The notes beneath the pieces were generated by a model. It searched no databases. It was not told where the DNA came from and was given only the letters and a program-made list of their open reading frames with translations. From the NCBI RefSeq assembly GCF_000244755.1, contig NZ_AHOO02000005.1:620001-684000 (forward strand): a stretch of 64,000 nucleotides of DNA, given 5' to 3'. This DNA is from Leptospira licerasiae serovar Varillal str. VAR 010. GTDB lineage: Bacteria > Spirochaetota > Leptospiria > Leptospirales > Leptospiraceae. Shown piece by piece: positions 25,220 through 33,856 of the stretch; position 1 is the stretch's first letter; every line of letters begins with the position of its first letter. A program made the translations under genes and the position numbers.

Positions 25220-25891
25220 ATGAAGCGATTAATAGTTTCTATTTTTCTATTAATGTATGTTAGCTGTACTGCCAATACACGCGTAGAAAATAAGAATATT
25301 TCCGTATCTGAAGATCAAACGGAGAAAAGAGGTAGGACGGTATATAGAGTACTTTCTAAAAAAGAATATTTGGTTAATAAAACTATATTGTCTGGTGGTT
25401 CCAGAAAAATTTATGAAGCTATACGAAAGAAGAATTCGAGACTAAAAGAAAAAGGAAATGCGATTTTTTGTGGGGAATTTAGCCCTAAAGATCTGACGAT
25501 TCGTATTCAGTATGTAGCGAAAGAATATGATGATATGAAAAGTTCCCTCTTACAGCTGACAGAGAATAGCCCGAATGTTTACACGGTTCATTTTGAAAAT
25601 GAACCTTTACTTGATGGAATATTCCAGGAAACAGATGATCAAGCTGGTACTAAGTTTTGGCAAATTGGTCTCTTTCCAATTGGAGCAATATCAAAGATTT
25701 CCAATCCAACAAATGACCTTGGAATTTTTACAAACAGATTTTTCGATGTTAAATCCATTGCTCTTAACAAAAAGAAAATAGAGACAATCCAAGACTGCAT
25801 TATGAATTTCAGAATTCAATGGTGTGGAGAACAGGCCAATCCGAAAGATCGAGAATGGAAAGATTGTGATCCACCAGGTAACGAATATTAA
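25220..25891 (+). CDS. lipoprotein, candidate immunity protein of the giant protein
   Basis: A 223-residue lipoprotein with lipobox at YVSC (Cys16) after a hydrophobic signal. The mature region has mixed alpha/beta character: KEYLVNKTILSGGSRKIYEA, FCGEFSPKDLTIRIQYVAKEYDD, then a C-terminal part with Cys in IQDCIMNFRIQWCGE and KDCDPP. I recognise no family. It begins 14 bp after the giant protein stop, with AAAGGAA as SD, so they are co-transcribed. A lipid-anchored periplasmic protein encoded directly after a Hint-bearing toxin-like protein is a classic place for an immunity protein, but this is only positional. It is convergent with the next gene, with 2 bp between stops. Confidence 0.6.
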   Translation: MKRLIVSIFLLMYVSCTANTRVENKNISVSEDQTEKRGRTVYRVLSKKEYLVNKTILSGGSRKIYEAIRKKNSRLKEKGNAIFCGEFSPKDLTIRIQYVAKEYDDMKSSLLQLTENSPNVYTVHFENEPLLDGIFQETDDQAGTKFWQIGLFPIGAISKISNPTNDLGIFTNRFFDVKSIALNKKKIETIQDCIMNFRIQWCGEQANPKDREWKDCDPPGNEY

Positions 25892-25893
25892 AT

Positions 25894-27030
25894 TTATTTC
25901 AAATCAACCAAACACGGCACCCCATCGTAAGTATAAAAAATTGGTTCCTTCGATTTCGGATAACGAAAATAAAACACTCTTCCCATACTACTCTCCGGCC
26001 TGAGTTCAAAAGGCTCATACGGCTTTTTGAAAAGGAAGAGTTGTTTTGGATCGTATGGAATAAATTCTATATAAGTCGCCATATTCATAAATGATTCGGA
26101 AAGATCAGTTTCTCCGGACGAAATCTCTGCACCATGAACTTGTTTATATTTTGGCGATATGGAAAACAAACTAGGGCTAACTTTTGCGTTTGCATCGGAA
26201 GAATTTTCGAAGTTTACTGTTACTTTGATAAAATTTTCTTCCGGGTTTTCAGGATAGATTATTCTAATTCTTGGTGGACCGCCTCCACCTGTGATCTGCA
26301 TCTTAAATGAATCAACCCTTTGAGTGGAAACTATTTTAGGTCGGATTGTTTTTGTTCCGAAATCTAATTCTTTTGCTTTTACAACTTTATATTCCGATTG
26401 AATCGGTCCTCTCAGCTTCTCGAATTTAGGGAAGCCTTCTCTAATATGCCGAACCGTTTTCATTACATAAGTAGCCACCATCGACTCACTTTCTGAGAGC
26501 CAATAGAAAGGAAGAAGAAGCCAACCTTGCCAAAGTTGTCGATATACAATATCTTTTTCTATTTCTGGTAATACGATCTCTTCTCCACCGCCATCGTACA
26601 AAATAGCTTTTATACGAAAATCTTGAGATTCGAGGCCTGGTAATATGAATAATGTAAACATTGAAACATAAAGTAACCAATGTCTTCTATGAGCAAAATG
26701 CGAAATGCGTAATACTAAAACATTCTTTAGCTGACCTTCAAGTTTAGAATATCCATCGATTTGATGAAAGCCTAAAAGTTTGATTCCCGAGTCTGGAGAG
26801 ATCCTTTTTTCTAAATTTTCTTGAACGGCAAGAATAGCTTCTTTTGAATTTAATGAATGGTCTGTTTCATATACAACTATAAGACCAAATTGAGACGAAT
26901 TTTGTTTTCTTTCGGAAATAACACCTTCTCTATCTTCTTTTTGAGAATTTCGTAATATTGAAAGATAACATTCTTGGAAGATGAAAGATAGAATAAATAA
27001 TATGAGCACAAAATGTATAGGGGATTTCAT
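25894..27030 (-). CDS. probable lipoprotein of unknown function
   Basis: About 378 residues if started at the ATG at 27028-27030, which begins a good signal (MKSPIHFVLILFILSF) followed by FQEC, a possible lipobox. The frame continues to a TTG at 27079-27081, and a GGGA lies upstream of that, so the longer form cannot be excluded. The mature protein has a region with FGLIVVYETDH, two hydrophobic stretches near residues 130-150 (LLYVSMFTLFILPGL) and 185-195, and a C-terminal beta-rich part containing GGGGPPRIRIIYPENPEENF. I do not recognise a domain. It faces the candidate immunity gene tail to tail. Confidence 0.6.
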   Translation of the reverse strand: MKSPIHFVLILFILSFIFQECYLSILRNSQKEDREGVISERKQNSSQFGLIVVYETDHSLNSKEAILAVQENLEKRISPDSGIKLLGFHQIDGYSKLEGQLKNVLVLRISHFAHRRHWLLYVSMFTLFILPGLESQDFRIKAILYDGGGEEIVLPEIEKDIVYRQLWQGWLLLPFYWLSESESMVATYVMKTVRHIREGFPKFEKLRGPIQSEYKVVKAKELDFGTKTIRPKIVSTQRVDSFKMQITGGGGPPRIRIIYPENPEENFIKVTVNFENSSDANAKVSPSLFSISPKYKQVHGAEISSGETDLSESFMNMATYIEFIPYDPKQLFLFKKPYEPFELRPESSMGRVFYFRYPKSKEPIFYTYDGVPCLVDLK

Positions 27031-27331
27031 CGATTGTTTTTGTTCCAGTAACGGTGAATAACTTTTATAATACTTTTGCAAATAATTATTCCCATCATTC
27101 TATTAAAAGTTCCAGCTAAAAAGCAAATAGAAGAGAATTAACTAGTATAAGCTATAAGATTTAATTTTTGAAAAGTGGAGAAGAAATATCCCAAACAGGT
27201 AAACGAGTGTGTATTGATTTCGTATATTATTTGCTATTAGAATCTCAGAAATTTCTTTCCAAAACGATTTTCCTGCGAAATTTTGAAAAAAACTCTGACC
27301 CTTAGTGTTAAAATTATTCGTATAATAAGAT

Positions 27332-27829
27332 ATGGGACTTTCTTTTAGACATTTCGTTTATTCCCTATTGTTCGTGCTCTCTTTCATAATGAGTTCGAAT
27401 TGTGAGGGCGATCTGTACGAGATCCAAGATCCTTCTTTCGGAATGGTAAAAGACGCTGCCTATTATGTTGAAGCTCACAAGTTAGCGGATACTCAGAATT
27501 TAAGGATTTTTGCAGAGCCTGCCGAGCATAATGTGTATGCACATTTTAATTTGAAAGTCTCTCCCGAACTTTTTCTGAAACAAGGTTGGAAGAAGGGAAA
27601 TCAAGTCGATGAAAGTTTTTGGAAAGAAGAACTGGCTTGGGACATTCTTCATTTCGGATTAGAAGCCCCGGTAGAATTGGCGGACGCTAAAGTCTATATC
27701 AGAGAAGATCTCTCCAGAAATTTTTCCGGCAATATAGAGGTGCTTGTTCTAACCGGAACCGAGGGCTATTTGGTTTGTAGGCAATTCACTTCGGATTCAA
27801 AATCTTATTTAAGCAATTTTAGTTTTTAG
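27332..27829 (+). CDS. small lipoprotein of unknown function
   Basis: A 165-residue protein with signal peptide and a loose lipobox ending at Cys24 (SSNC). The mature sequence includes FGMVKDAAYYVEAHKLADTQ, a strand-rich centre and a Cys near the end (YLVCRQF). No domain is recognised. A TATAAT (27321-27326) ends only five bases before the ATG and there is no SD, so the transcript could be leaderless or the promoter coincidental. Its last 11 bp overlap the convergent gene on the other strand. Confidence 0.6.
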   Translation: MGLSFRHFVYSLLFVLSFIMSSNCEGDLYEIQDPSFGMVKDAAYYVEAHKLADTQNLRIFAEPAEHNVYAHFNLKVSPELFLKQGWKKGNQVDESFWKEELAWDILHFGLEAPVELADAKVYIREDLSRNFSGNIEVLVLTGTEGYLVCRQFTSDSKSYLSNFSF

Positions 27830-28610
27830 GCTTTTCTTGGGTGCCCGCGGGCTCCCTGAAATTGATCTCAAAGATATCATAATGTGATTCTCTGGCTCCT
27901 GTCACGAAAGCGACGGAGACCCCCATATAATATTTGCCGGTATATTTCATCGCCTTCCATGCATATTCGGCCATCTCTTCGGAAGTGATTGAGAATGGAT
28001 GTATCCTTCCCCTAGACTCATCCATATAAAGACCTTCGTAAGTGCCTATAACTGTGCCTTTGTATTCCAAGCTTAGTATCCTACCCATTACGGAGAAATT
28101 TCTTTTTCCGCCGGTCTTACGACTTATCATCTTATCAATAGGATGTGAAGTATCGTGCGCTTGGACCCAAACCGTAATTCTTCCGCTTGGATCTTTTACA
28201 GGTGTGGTATGCGGTATTATGTTTTCTTGATATTGTGCCTGGATAACTTCTATACTGCTAGAAAGTGCTATCGGTTGGATCCTGTGGATATTGAACTGTA
28301 TCAGGATCGTCTGGTTCAGGTTTTTACTTAGGAAGTTCACTACATCCGCGTTTTCCGGACGAACGCTAAAGTTTGCTTTTCTGCGCATAGGCATATAACA
28401 TTCGTCCCTAGTTTCATCACATTCTTCCGCGGGATCGAAAGTTAGGACTTCTATCACACCTTCGTAAGATTCGAATACAATCCCTCGGCTCTCGAATTGG
28501 ATTAATTTTGCAACAGTCCAACCCTCCGAATAGGTCCCCAGGGCAAAAGCGGGTGCGTGAGAGAATAAAACAGAAATATAAACAAAGAGGGAATATTTTC
28601 TGAGAGTCAT
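27819..28610 (-). CDS. secreted protein of unknown function
   Basis: A 263-residue protein with a signal peptide (MTLRKYSLFVYISVLFSHAPAFA). The mature region is beta-rich, with an acidic Cys-containing loop (AEECDETRDECYMPMRR) and two similar stretches, RGIVFESYEGVIEVL and GTVIGTYEGLYMDESRG, that suggest a duplicated beta domain. I cannot assign a family. It ends inside the convergent lipoprotein gene (11-bp overlap). It starts about 380 bp from the divergent Ig-repeat lipoprotein operon. Confidence 0.65.
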   Translation of the reverse strand: MTLRKYSLFVYISVLFSHAPAFALGTYSEGWTVAKLIQFESRGIVFESYEGVIEVLTFDPAEECDETRDECYMPMRRKANFSVRPENADVVNFLSKNLNQTILIQFNIHRIQPIALSSSIEVIQAQYQENIIPHTTPVKDPSGRITVWVQAHDTSHPIDKMISRKTGGKRNFSVMGRILSLEYKGTVIGTYEGLYMDESRGRIHPFSITSEEMAEYAWKAMKYTGKYYMGVSVAFVTGARESHYDIFEINFREPAGTQEKPKN

Positions 28611-28991
28611 AAATCTTTATTGGACGAGACTTTTGGGCTCTTACTACCTATCGGCATCCTTAGATCCTAAGGCCAAGTATTTTCCCTTTATAAGGCGATC
28701 CAAAGCAAAATATCGAAATTTTTTCTTTCCAAACTATAACAATCTGGTTTCAAAATAATTTTGGATTACGGAATTCATAAATAGCCTAGTTCCCTCTTAT
28801 AAGTTCCCATTTTTCGTCATTTTTTAGAATTATTCTGCCAATTCTTCCTATCTTTTAGACCGTATTTTTCTGGACGTACCTTTTCAAACATTCGGCAATA
28901 GAAATGGGAGAAATATAGTCTCCATTTGTTAATAAAGGCATAACTTATATTGGATTCCTTGTAGGAATTCCAACATAGTAGGGATTCAAGA
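28611..28991. other. intergenic region between divergent genes
   Basis: 381 bases between a secreted-protein gene and the Ig-repeat lipoprotein operon. It is AT-rich and must hold promoters for both directions. There are two imperfect inverted repeats (around 28901-28925 and 28950-28972), each with a one-base bulge, which I do not consider proven operators. No RNA gene or conserved leader is recognised. An AGGGA upstream of TTG 28992 acts as the SD. Confidence 0.4.
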
Positions 28992-30512
28992 TTGGGCTCA
29001 GGTTATTATCGTTTTATTTTTATCTTATGCATTCTGCCGGGAATACTTCCTCATTTGAATTGCGGGGGAGGAGGTGGCGGAATGAAATTGTTTCCAATTT
29101 TTCCATCCTCTTCCGGTATCAAAGGTCTGCATGTTTCGGACTCAGCAGGCAATCGATATTCTTCCGGTTCTACACTTTCTTTAGGTTCCGCTTTAATTAG
29201 TTCCTCTTTTTCTAATACTTTGAAGGTTGAGAATGACGGAAATTTTACCGTTACTCTCACAGGAAGTCCGGATGCGGTTTCCAAAAGTGGGATACATGCT
29301 TCTCAGTATGTGATCGATTCTCAACCTGCTAGCACGAGCTTGGCAGACGGAGACTCTAGTTCTTTTCAGATCAGTTTTCAGCCTAGTTCCGCGGGTGTTA
29401 AATCTGCGTATTTGATCATTAACTCGGATGATCCGAATATCGGTACTTATATTCTTTATTTGAAAGGAACCGGCATGGAAGCTCCTGCTCCTTCTATCCA
29501 AGTTTCGGAAGGTAGCTTTAATTTTATCCCGAACGCTCAGACGAATTTTTACGCACCGTCAGGCGGGACTTCTTCCAAAACGATTACCGTTAAAAATTCA
29601 GGAGAGCAAGATTTAGTAATTTCTAATATTTCTTTGGGAGGAGCGGATGCGGGTTCGTTTAGTGAAAACGGTTCTTCGGTTACGATCTCTCCTAAAAAGA
29701 CCTATTCATTTACGATCTCTTTCGGTCCGCTTTCTGTTGCCACTTTTTCCGCTTCGGTCTCAATCGACAGCAATGATCCGAATATTGCAAGCTACTCTAT
29801 AGGTCTTGCCGGGGTCGGAACTTCCGGAAACGTTCCTCAAATTTCTGTAATGTATTCGGATAATAACAATATCTCCAGGGATATTACGAGTGGAACAGGC
29901 TTCTCTTATTCCTTTGGAAGCGTTTTCCCGGGAATCGTTTCTTCCGGTAAAACGATTACAATTCGTAATTTAGGAAGTTCTAATTTAGATCTTTCGGGCA
30001 CTCCTGTGGTCTTAAGTGGAACAGATCCCGGGGAGTTTACTGTAACTCAACCTTCATCCACGAGCCTTTCTCCAAATTCTTCCGCTACGTTTGTGATCAA
30101 GTTTAGTCCAACAAGTGTCGGTTCCAAGTCCGCTACGGTTACTTTGAATACTAGTAACGGAAAAGGTGGGAATGCTTCGAGTTCTGTTTTAGATGTATCC
30201 GGGGCGGGAGGAAGAAGGGATATTATCGTAACCTGGGCGCATTCTAAAGAGCATGCAGTTCACATGGCATCAGGCGCTTATAGAGTTTGCTATAAAAAAG
30301 GTTCGGATTTTAGTGCACAAGGCGATTCCGGCGTTACTTGCGATGCGGATGTAATGTACGCGGGTGATCCTTATACCCCGAATTATAAAACGATAACCGT
30401 AAGTTCTGCTGGAACTTGGTATATCCGAGTAAAGTCCTTTTCTCAGTTTAATGGGACCGGTTCCACATTCTCTAAATCGATCCAGGCAAAAGTTAGTTCT
30501 CCGGGATATTAA
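28992..30512 (+). CDS. lipoprotein with choice-of-anchor D / ASH-type Ig-like repeats
   Basis: A 506-residue lipoprotein from a TTG start (AGGGA before it). The lipobox ends at Cys24 (HLNC), followed directly by six glycines. Three repeats of about 105 residues follow, each with the TITVKNSGEQDLVISNISL-type strand pair, an FTISFGP / FVIKFSP element and a DSNDPN motif at the end. These are typical of the ASH/choice-of-anchor D Ig-like fold, usually a surface-exposed binding or spacer module. The C-terminal 100 residues, from DIIVTWAHSKEHAV, resemble a fibronectin-III-like domain. It is nine bases upstream of the subtilase gene, forming a three-gene operon with the protease and a small propeptide-like protein. 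It might anchor or guide the protease at the cell surface, an inference from position. Confidence 0.8.
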   Translation: MGSGYYRFIFILCILPGILPHLNCGGGGGGMKLFPIFPSSSGIKGLHVSDSAGNRYSSGSTLSLGSALISSSFSNTLKVENDGNFTVTLTGSPDAVSKSGIHASQYVIDSQPASTSLADGDSSSFQISFQPSSAGVKSAYLIINSDDPNIGTYILYLKGTGMEAPAPSIQVSEGSFNFIPNAQTNFYAPSGGTSSKTITVKNSGEQDLVISNISLGGADAGSFSENGSSVTISPKKTYSFTISFGPLSVATFSASVSIDSNDPNIASYSIGLAGVGTSGNVPQISVMYSDNNNISRDITSGTGFSYSFGSVFPGIVSSGKTITIRNLGSSNLDLSGTPVVLSGTDPGEFTVTQPSSTSLSPNSSATFVIKFSPTSVGSKSATVTLNTSNGKGGNASSSVLDVSGAGGRRDIIVTWAHSKEHAVHMASGAYRVCYKKGSDFSAQGDSGVTCDADVMYAGDPYTPNYKTITVSSAGTWYIRVKSFSQFNGTGSTFSKSIQAKVSSPGY

Positions 30513-30521
30513 ATAAATTTT

Positions 30522-32441
30522 ATGAAGAATAAATTCATCTCATTTGCTCTCATTCTTTCCGTCTTCTCTGTTGGTTACCTGTTTGCCGAAAAGGAAACGA
30601 ATGCTGTTTCTAACTGGTCTAAACTTTTGGACCCGGTAGGAAATACCGATAATAAGAAATATTATAAAAGAGATTCCAAAATTAAATTCAAATCTTCGGA
30701 AGTCTTGGTTAAGTTCAAAGACAACGCAGGTGACTCGGTTAAATCGTATGCGGTTGGTTCCTTTAACGGAAAAGTCCTAAACGATTTAGGAGAGACTGGG
30801 ATCTCTCAAGTGGAATTGAGAGAAGGTCAAACTGTAGAAGAGGCAGTCGCTGAATACTCTGCTCATCCGGATGTGGAATATGTGCAGCCGAATTATATTT
30901 ATCATGCGAGCACTTCCCCAAATGATCCGATTTATGGCCAGTTATGGGGGATGAATAACACTGGTCAGAGTGTGTTAACTGCTACCTATGCGACGAACAA
31001 TCCCGGAACCAGTACTGACGATATGAGAATGGAAAGCGCTTGGGATGTGAATACGGATTGTTCGAACACAATTGTAGCAGTTGTCGATTCCGGAGTGAAT
31101 TATAATCACCAAGATTTAAATGCGAATATGTGGAGTTCCGGTTCGTGTGTTTCGGACAAAGGAGTCTCCTTGGGTGCATGTTCAAACGGTTGGGATTATG
31201 CGGATAACGATTCCAATCCAATGGACTTGAACGGTCATGGAACTCATGTAGCTGGAACGATCGGAGCCAAAGGAAATAACGCAACTGGAGTCGCAGGAGT
31301 TTGTTGGACCGCTAAAATTATGGCAGTTCGAGTTTTAGACCAATCCGGTTCCGGAGATACTGCAACCATTATCAAAGGGATCAACTTTGCAATTCGTAAC
31401 GGCGCTAAAATCTTAAATTTAAGTTTGGGTGGACCTGATTACGATTCAGCTATGCGTTCTGCTATGGCAAATGCCGGCAGTAAATATGACGCGTTATTCG
31501 TAGTTGCTGCAGGAAATGACGGCAGCGATTTGAACTCGGATAACTCTTATCCTTGTGAGTATGATGAAGCCAATATTCTTTGTGTGGCCGCTCTAGATCA
31601 AAAGTTCCAGTTAGCAAGTTTTTCTAATTACGATTCTTCCAAGAAGAGAGTGGATATAGGCGCTCCAGGTACAAATATTCGAAGTACTTGGGCAGGCGCA
31701 GAGAATACTTATAATCTCCCTTTTGCCAGTTGGAATCTATATCATCTTACAGGTACTTCTTGGGCCCTTGCTACATGCTCCTCTTCGGTTTTATTACTTT
31801 CTACTAATTGCGCTACAGTACTCGCCGGAATTTCTACATCTGGATATCAATCTAATTCACATTCCCTCGTTTATGGCGAAATTGCAATTACTTCCGGTGC
31901 TGAAGCTGTCACCGCGAGAATGAGTTTATATCTAGATACGGAAGGAGGATATGATGGAATTAATATGTATGCTTCCAGTTCTACTTCTATGCCGGTTATC
32001 TTTAGTTCTGTTAACAAAGTAGGAAGTCTTTCAGGAGAACGAAACGGGCAGATAATTCCAGGCTTTGAAGTTGCTTTACCGAATTGCGTCGGCTCTTCGA
32101 ATTGCAGCTTCGGTTATGAATTTATTTCAGATTCTTCCATCAATCGGGCCGGTGTTGCGATTACCGCATTTAATCTGATCACTCTAGACGTTAATGATAT
32201 TACTCAGTATAATACTATTAACGGAACCTCTATGGCAACTCCTCATGTAGCAGGTCTTGCTACATTGCTTAGATCCTTTAATCCTAAGTTTACATATTCG
32301 GATACGATCAAGGCAATTGTCGCAGGCGGAACAACGACTAGTTCTTTGCAAAGCATTACGAAATATGGGAAGGCGGCTAACGGGAATGGAGCGATCCGAA
32401 ATTTAGAAGCTCCAACGGATCTAAGCATAGATGTTCCTTAA
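30522..32441 (+). CDS. secreted subtilisin-family (S8) serine protease with insertion
   Basis: A 639-residue protease. Signal peptide residues 1-22, then an I9-like propeptide (about 58-128; EVLVKFKDNAGDSV ... VEYVQPNYIYHA). Catalytic triad: Asp189 in AVVDSGVN, His239 in NGHGTHVAG and Ser570 in NGTSMATPHVAG; the oxyanion Asn is in VVAAGNDG. Between GAPGTNIRSTWAG (about 385-395) and the serine motif there is an extra domain of about 170 residues with several Cys, where ordinary subtilisins have around ten residues. It is beta-rich and could be a substrate-binding or PA-like insert. The enzyme should be secreted and mature by propeptide removal. The next gene, overlapping by 11 bp, encodes a separate propeptide-like protein. 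Confidence 0.92.
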   Translation: MKNKFISFALILSVFSVGYLFAEKETNAVSNWSKLLDPVGNTDNKKYYKRDSKIKFKSSEVLVKFKDNAGDSVKSYAVGSFNGKVLNDLGETGISQVELREGQTVEEAVAEYSAHPDVEYVQPNYIYHASTSPNDPIYGQLWGMNNTGQSVLTATYATNNPGTSTDDMRMESAWDVNTDCSNTIVAVVDSGVNYNHQDLNANMWSSGSCVSDKGVSLGACSNGWDYADNDSNPMDLNGHGTHVAGTIGAKGNNATGVAGVCWTAKIMAVRVLDQSGSGDTATIIKGINFAIRNGAKILNLSLGGPDYDSAMRSAMANAGSKYDALFVVAAGNDGSDLNSDNSYPCEYDEANILCVAALDQKFQLASFSNYDSSKKRVDIGAPGTNIRSTWAGAENTYNLPFASWNLYHLTGTSWALATCSSSVLLLSTNCATVLAGISTSGYQSNSHSLVYGEIAITSGAEAVTARMSLYLDTEGGYDGINMYASSSTSMPVIFSSVNKVGSLSGERNGQIIPGFEVALPNCVGSSNCSFGYEFISDSSINRAGVAITAFNLITLDVNDITQYNTINGTSMATPHVAGLATLLRSFNPKFTYSDTIKAIVAGGTTTSSLQSITKYGKAANGNGAIRNLEAPTDLSIDVP

Positions 32442-32787
32442 ATATTTTATAAAATCGATTTCGATCCTTGTCCTTCTATTTATAGGCGTTGCTCCCATGT
32501 TTTCTCAAGGATTTCCTAAAAATCTTCCCGCTGAAAAAGGTAAATATGTGAAGCCTGGTCGAGTTGTTCCGAACGAGTATATTTTTAAATTGGTATCGGG
32601 AACTAATTCGGAAAGGATCAAGGAGCTAACCGCCAACGCAACCGTTTTGAATATCGAAACCATTATGGAGAATACGTACAAAGTAACGTATAAATCCGAT
32701 CCGGGTTTGGATCTTCTAAAGAAGGCTTCTTCCAAATCTGGTTTTGTAGAATCAGTACAGCACAACTTGGTATACAGGGCTTTTTAA
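32431..32787 (+). CDS. small secreted protein resembling a subtilisin propeptide (I9-like inhibitor)
   Basis: A 118-residue secreted protein with a signal peptide (ending near FSQG). Its residues about 47-118 (NEYIFKLVSG ... VESVQHNLVYRAF) align with the propeptide of the preceding protease: the opening strand EYIFKL pairs with EVLVKF, and the end VESVQHNLVYRA pairs with VEYVQPNYIYHA. That is the fold and end motif of the peptidase inhibitor I9 domain, so it may be a free-standing inhibitor or folding chaperone for the protease. The start overlaps the protease stop by 11 bp, suggesting coupled translation. Assignment rests on eye alignment; an unrelated small fold is possible. Confidence 0.65.
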   Translation: MFLKYFIKSISILVLLFIGVAPMFSQGFPKNLPAEKGKYVKPGRVVPNEYIFKLVSGTNSERIKELTANATVLNIETIMENTYKVTYKSDPGLDLLKKASSKSGFVESVQHNLVYRAF

Positions 32788-32824
32788 GAATCGGCCCTGC
32801 TATTTACTTTATAAAAATATAATC

Positions 32825-33856
32825 CTATTTTCCGGAAAATCCTGCCTGCATCCATCTTGCGATTTGGTCTAGAGCATTTTTGGCTTCTGGAACGCTCCTG
32901 CCTAAATTGAAAAAACCGTGGATCAAAGTTTCGTAGATTTTGATCTCCAGTTTAATTTTTGCTTTTTGAAGAAGGTCTGCATATGCCAGCCCTTCATCCT
33001 GTAGAGGATCAAACCCTGCGAGCAACATATACGTTTTAGGAGTATGAGAAAAGTTCGACTGCTGAAATGGTGTGACTCTTGGATCTGTCCAATCTTTCGA
33101 ATTCGGAACGCTATGATGTTTGAAATAACGAAGTAGATCCCGAGTGAGAGCGTATCCGTTTGCAAATTCTTCTACACTTTTTCTTTCTTGGATTAGATCG
33201 ATCCATGGGTAAATCAATATTTGGAATTGGGGAAGAGTGAGTTTTTCTTTTTTAGCCTGAGTGGAAATAGAGATCGCTAAATTTCCTCCTGCAGAATCCC
33301 CACCCACTGCAATCCTTTTAGGGTCGATGCCAATGGACTTTCCATTTTCTTTCACCCATTTATAAGCGGAGTAAGCATCTTCCCAAGAACAAGGATACGT
33401 ATGTTCAGGACCCAATCTATAATCAACTGCGAGTATTGCTCGACCTGAAGTTTTTGCTAAATATCTCAAGGGTGGATCGTGAGATTCCAGATCCCCGATC
33501 ACAAATCCTCCCCCATGAAAATAAAGCAAACAGGGTTCCAGGTCTTCAGATATATTAGAAGAATATAATCTGATCTTGATCCTATGCCCTGTCCCAGGAA
33601 TGGAAAAATTTTCAACTCTGGGAAGTTCTACTTTTTCCAGATCGAAAAATACCATTATATTTTTGAAAAGTTCTCTCGCTTTAGGCGGAGGAAGATTTTC
33701 AGGTTTCGGCTTAATTTTAGCTAAAATTAATGCGGCTCGGACCTTGGGGTCCAAGGTCCGTCCTCTTTTGATATCTTTTCCGAAAATTCTAAGAATCGAA
33801 TCGGGAAGAGAAAGTAAGGTTCTGGCCGCTAAGGTCTCAAACTTTTGCCAGAGCAC
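32825..33856 (-). CDS. alpha/beta hydrolase, HSL-type esterase/lipase
   Basis: A 343-residue esterase of the hormone-sensitive lipase class. It has the oxyanion motif HGGGF (LLYFHGGGFVIGD), the nucleophile elbow GDSAG, an Asp in AGFDPLQDEG and a His in ETLIHGFFNL, so the triad Ser-Asp-His is complete. The family hydrolyses carboxyl esters, usually of short to medium chain. Its start lies 20 bp inside the end of the flavin monooxygenase gene, so the two are translated together. Given that Baeyer-Villiger-type monooxygenases turn ketones into esters, hydrolysis of the product is a natural task for this enzyme, though not proven. No signal peptide is seen. Confidence 0.88.
   Translation of the reverse strand: MLWQKFETLAARTLLSLPDSILRIFGKDIKRGRTLDPKVRAALILAKIKPKPENLPPPKARELFKNIMVFFDLEKVELPRVENFSIPGTGHRIKIRLYSSNISEDLEPCLLYFHGGGFVIGDLESHDPPLRYLAKTSGRAILAVDYRLGPEHTYPCSWEDAYSAYKWVKENGKSIGIDPKRIAVGGDSAGGNLAISISTQAKKEKLTLPQFQILIYPWIDLIQERKSVEEFANGYALTRDLLRYFKHHSVPNSKDWTDPRVTPFQQSNFSHTPKTYMLLAGFDPLQDEGLAYADLLQKAKIKLEIKIYETLIHGFFNLGRSVPEAKNALDQIARWMQAGFSGK

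Noticed and set aside
28901..28972. Operators in the divergent gap before the Ig-repeat lipoprotein
   Set aside because: Both inverted repeats need a bulged base and are not repeated elsewhere in the gap, so chance is likely in AT-rich DNA.
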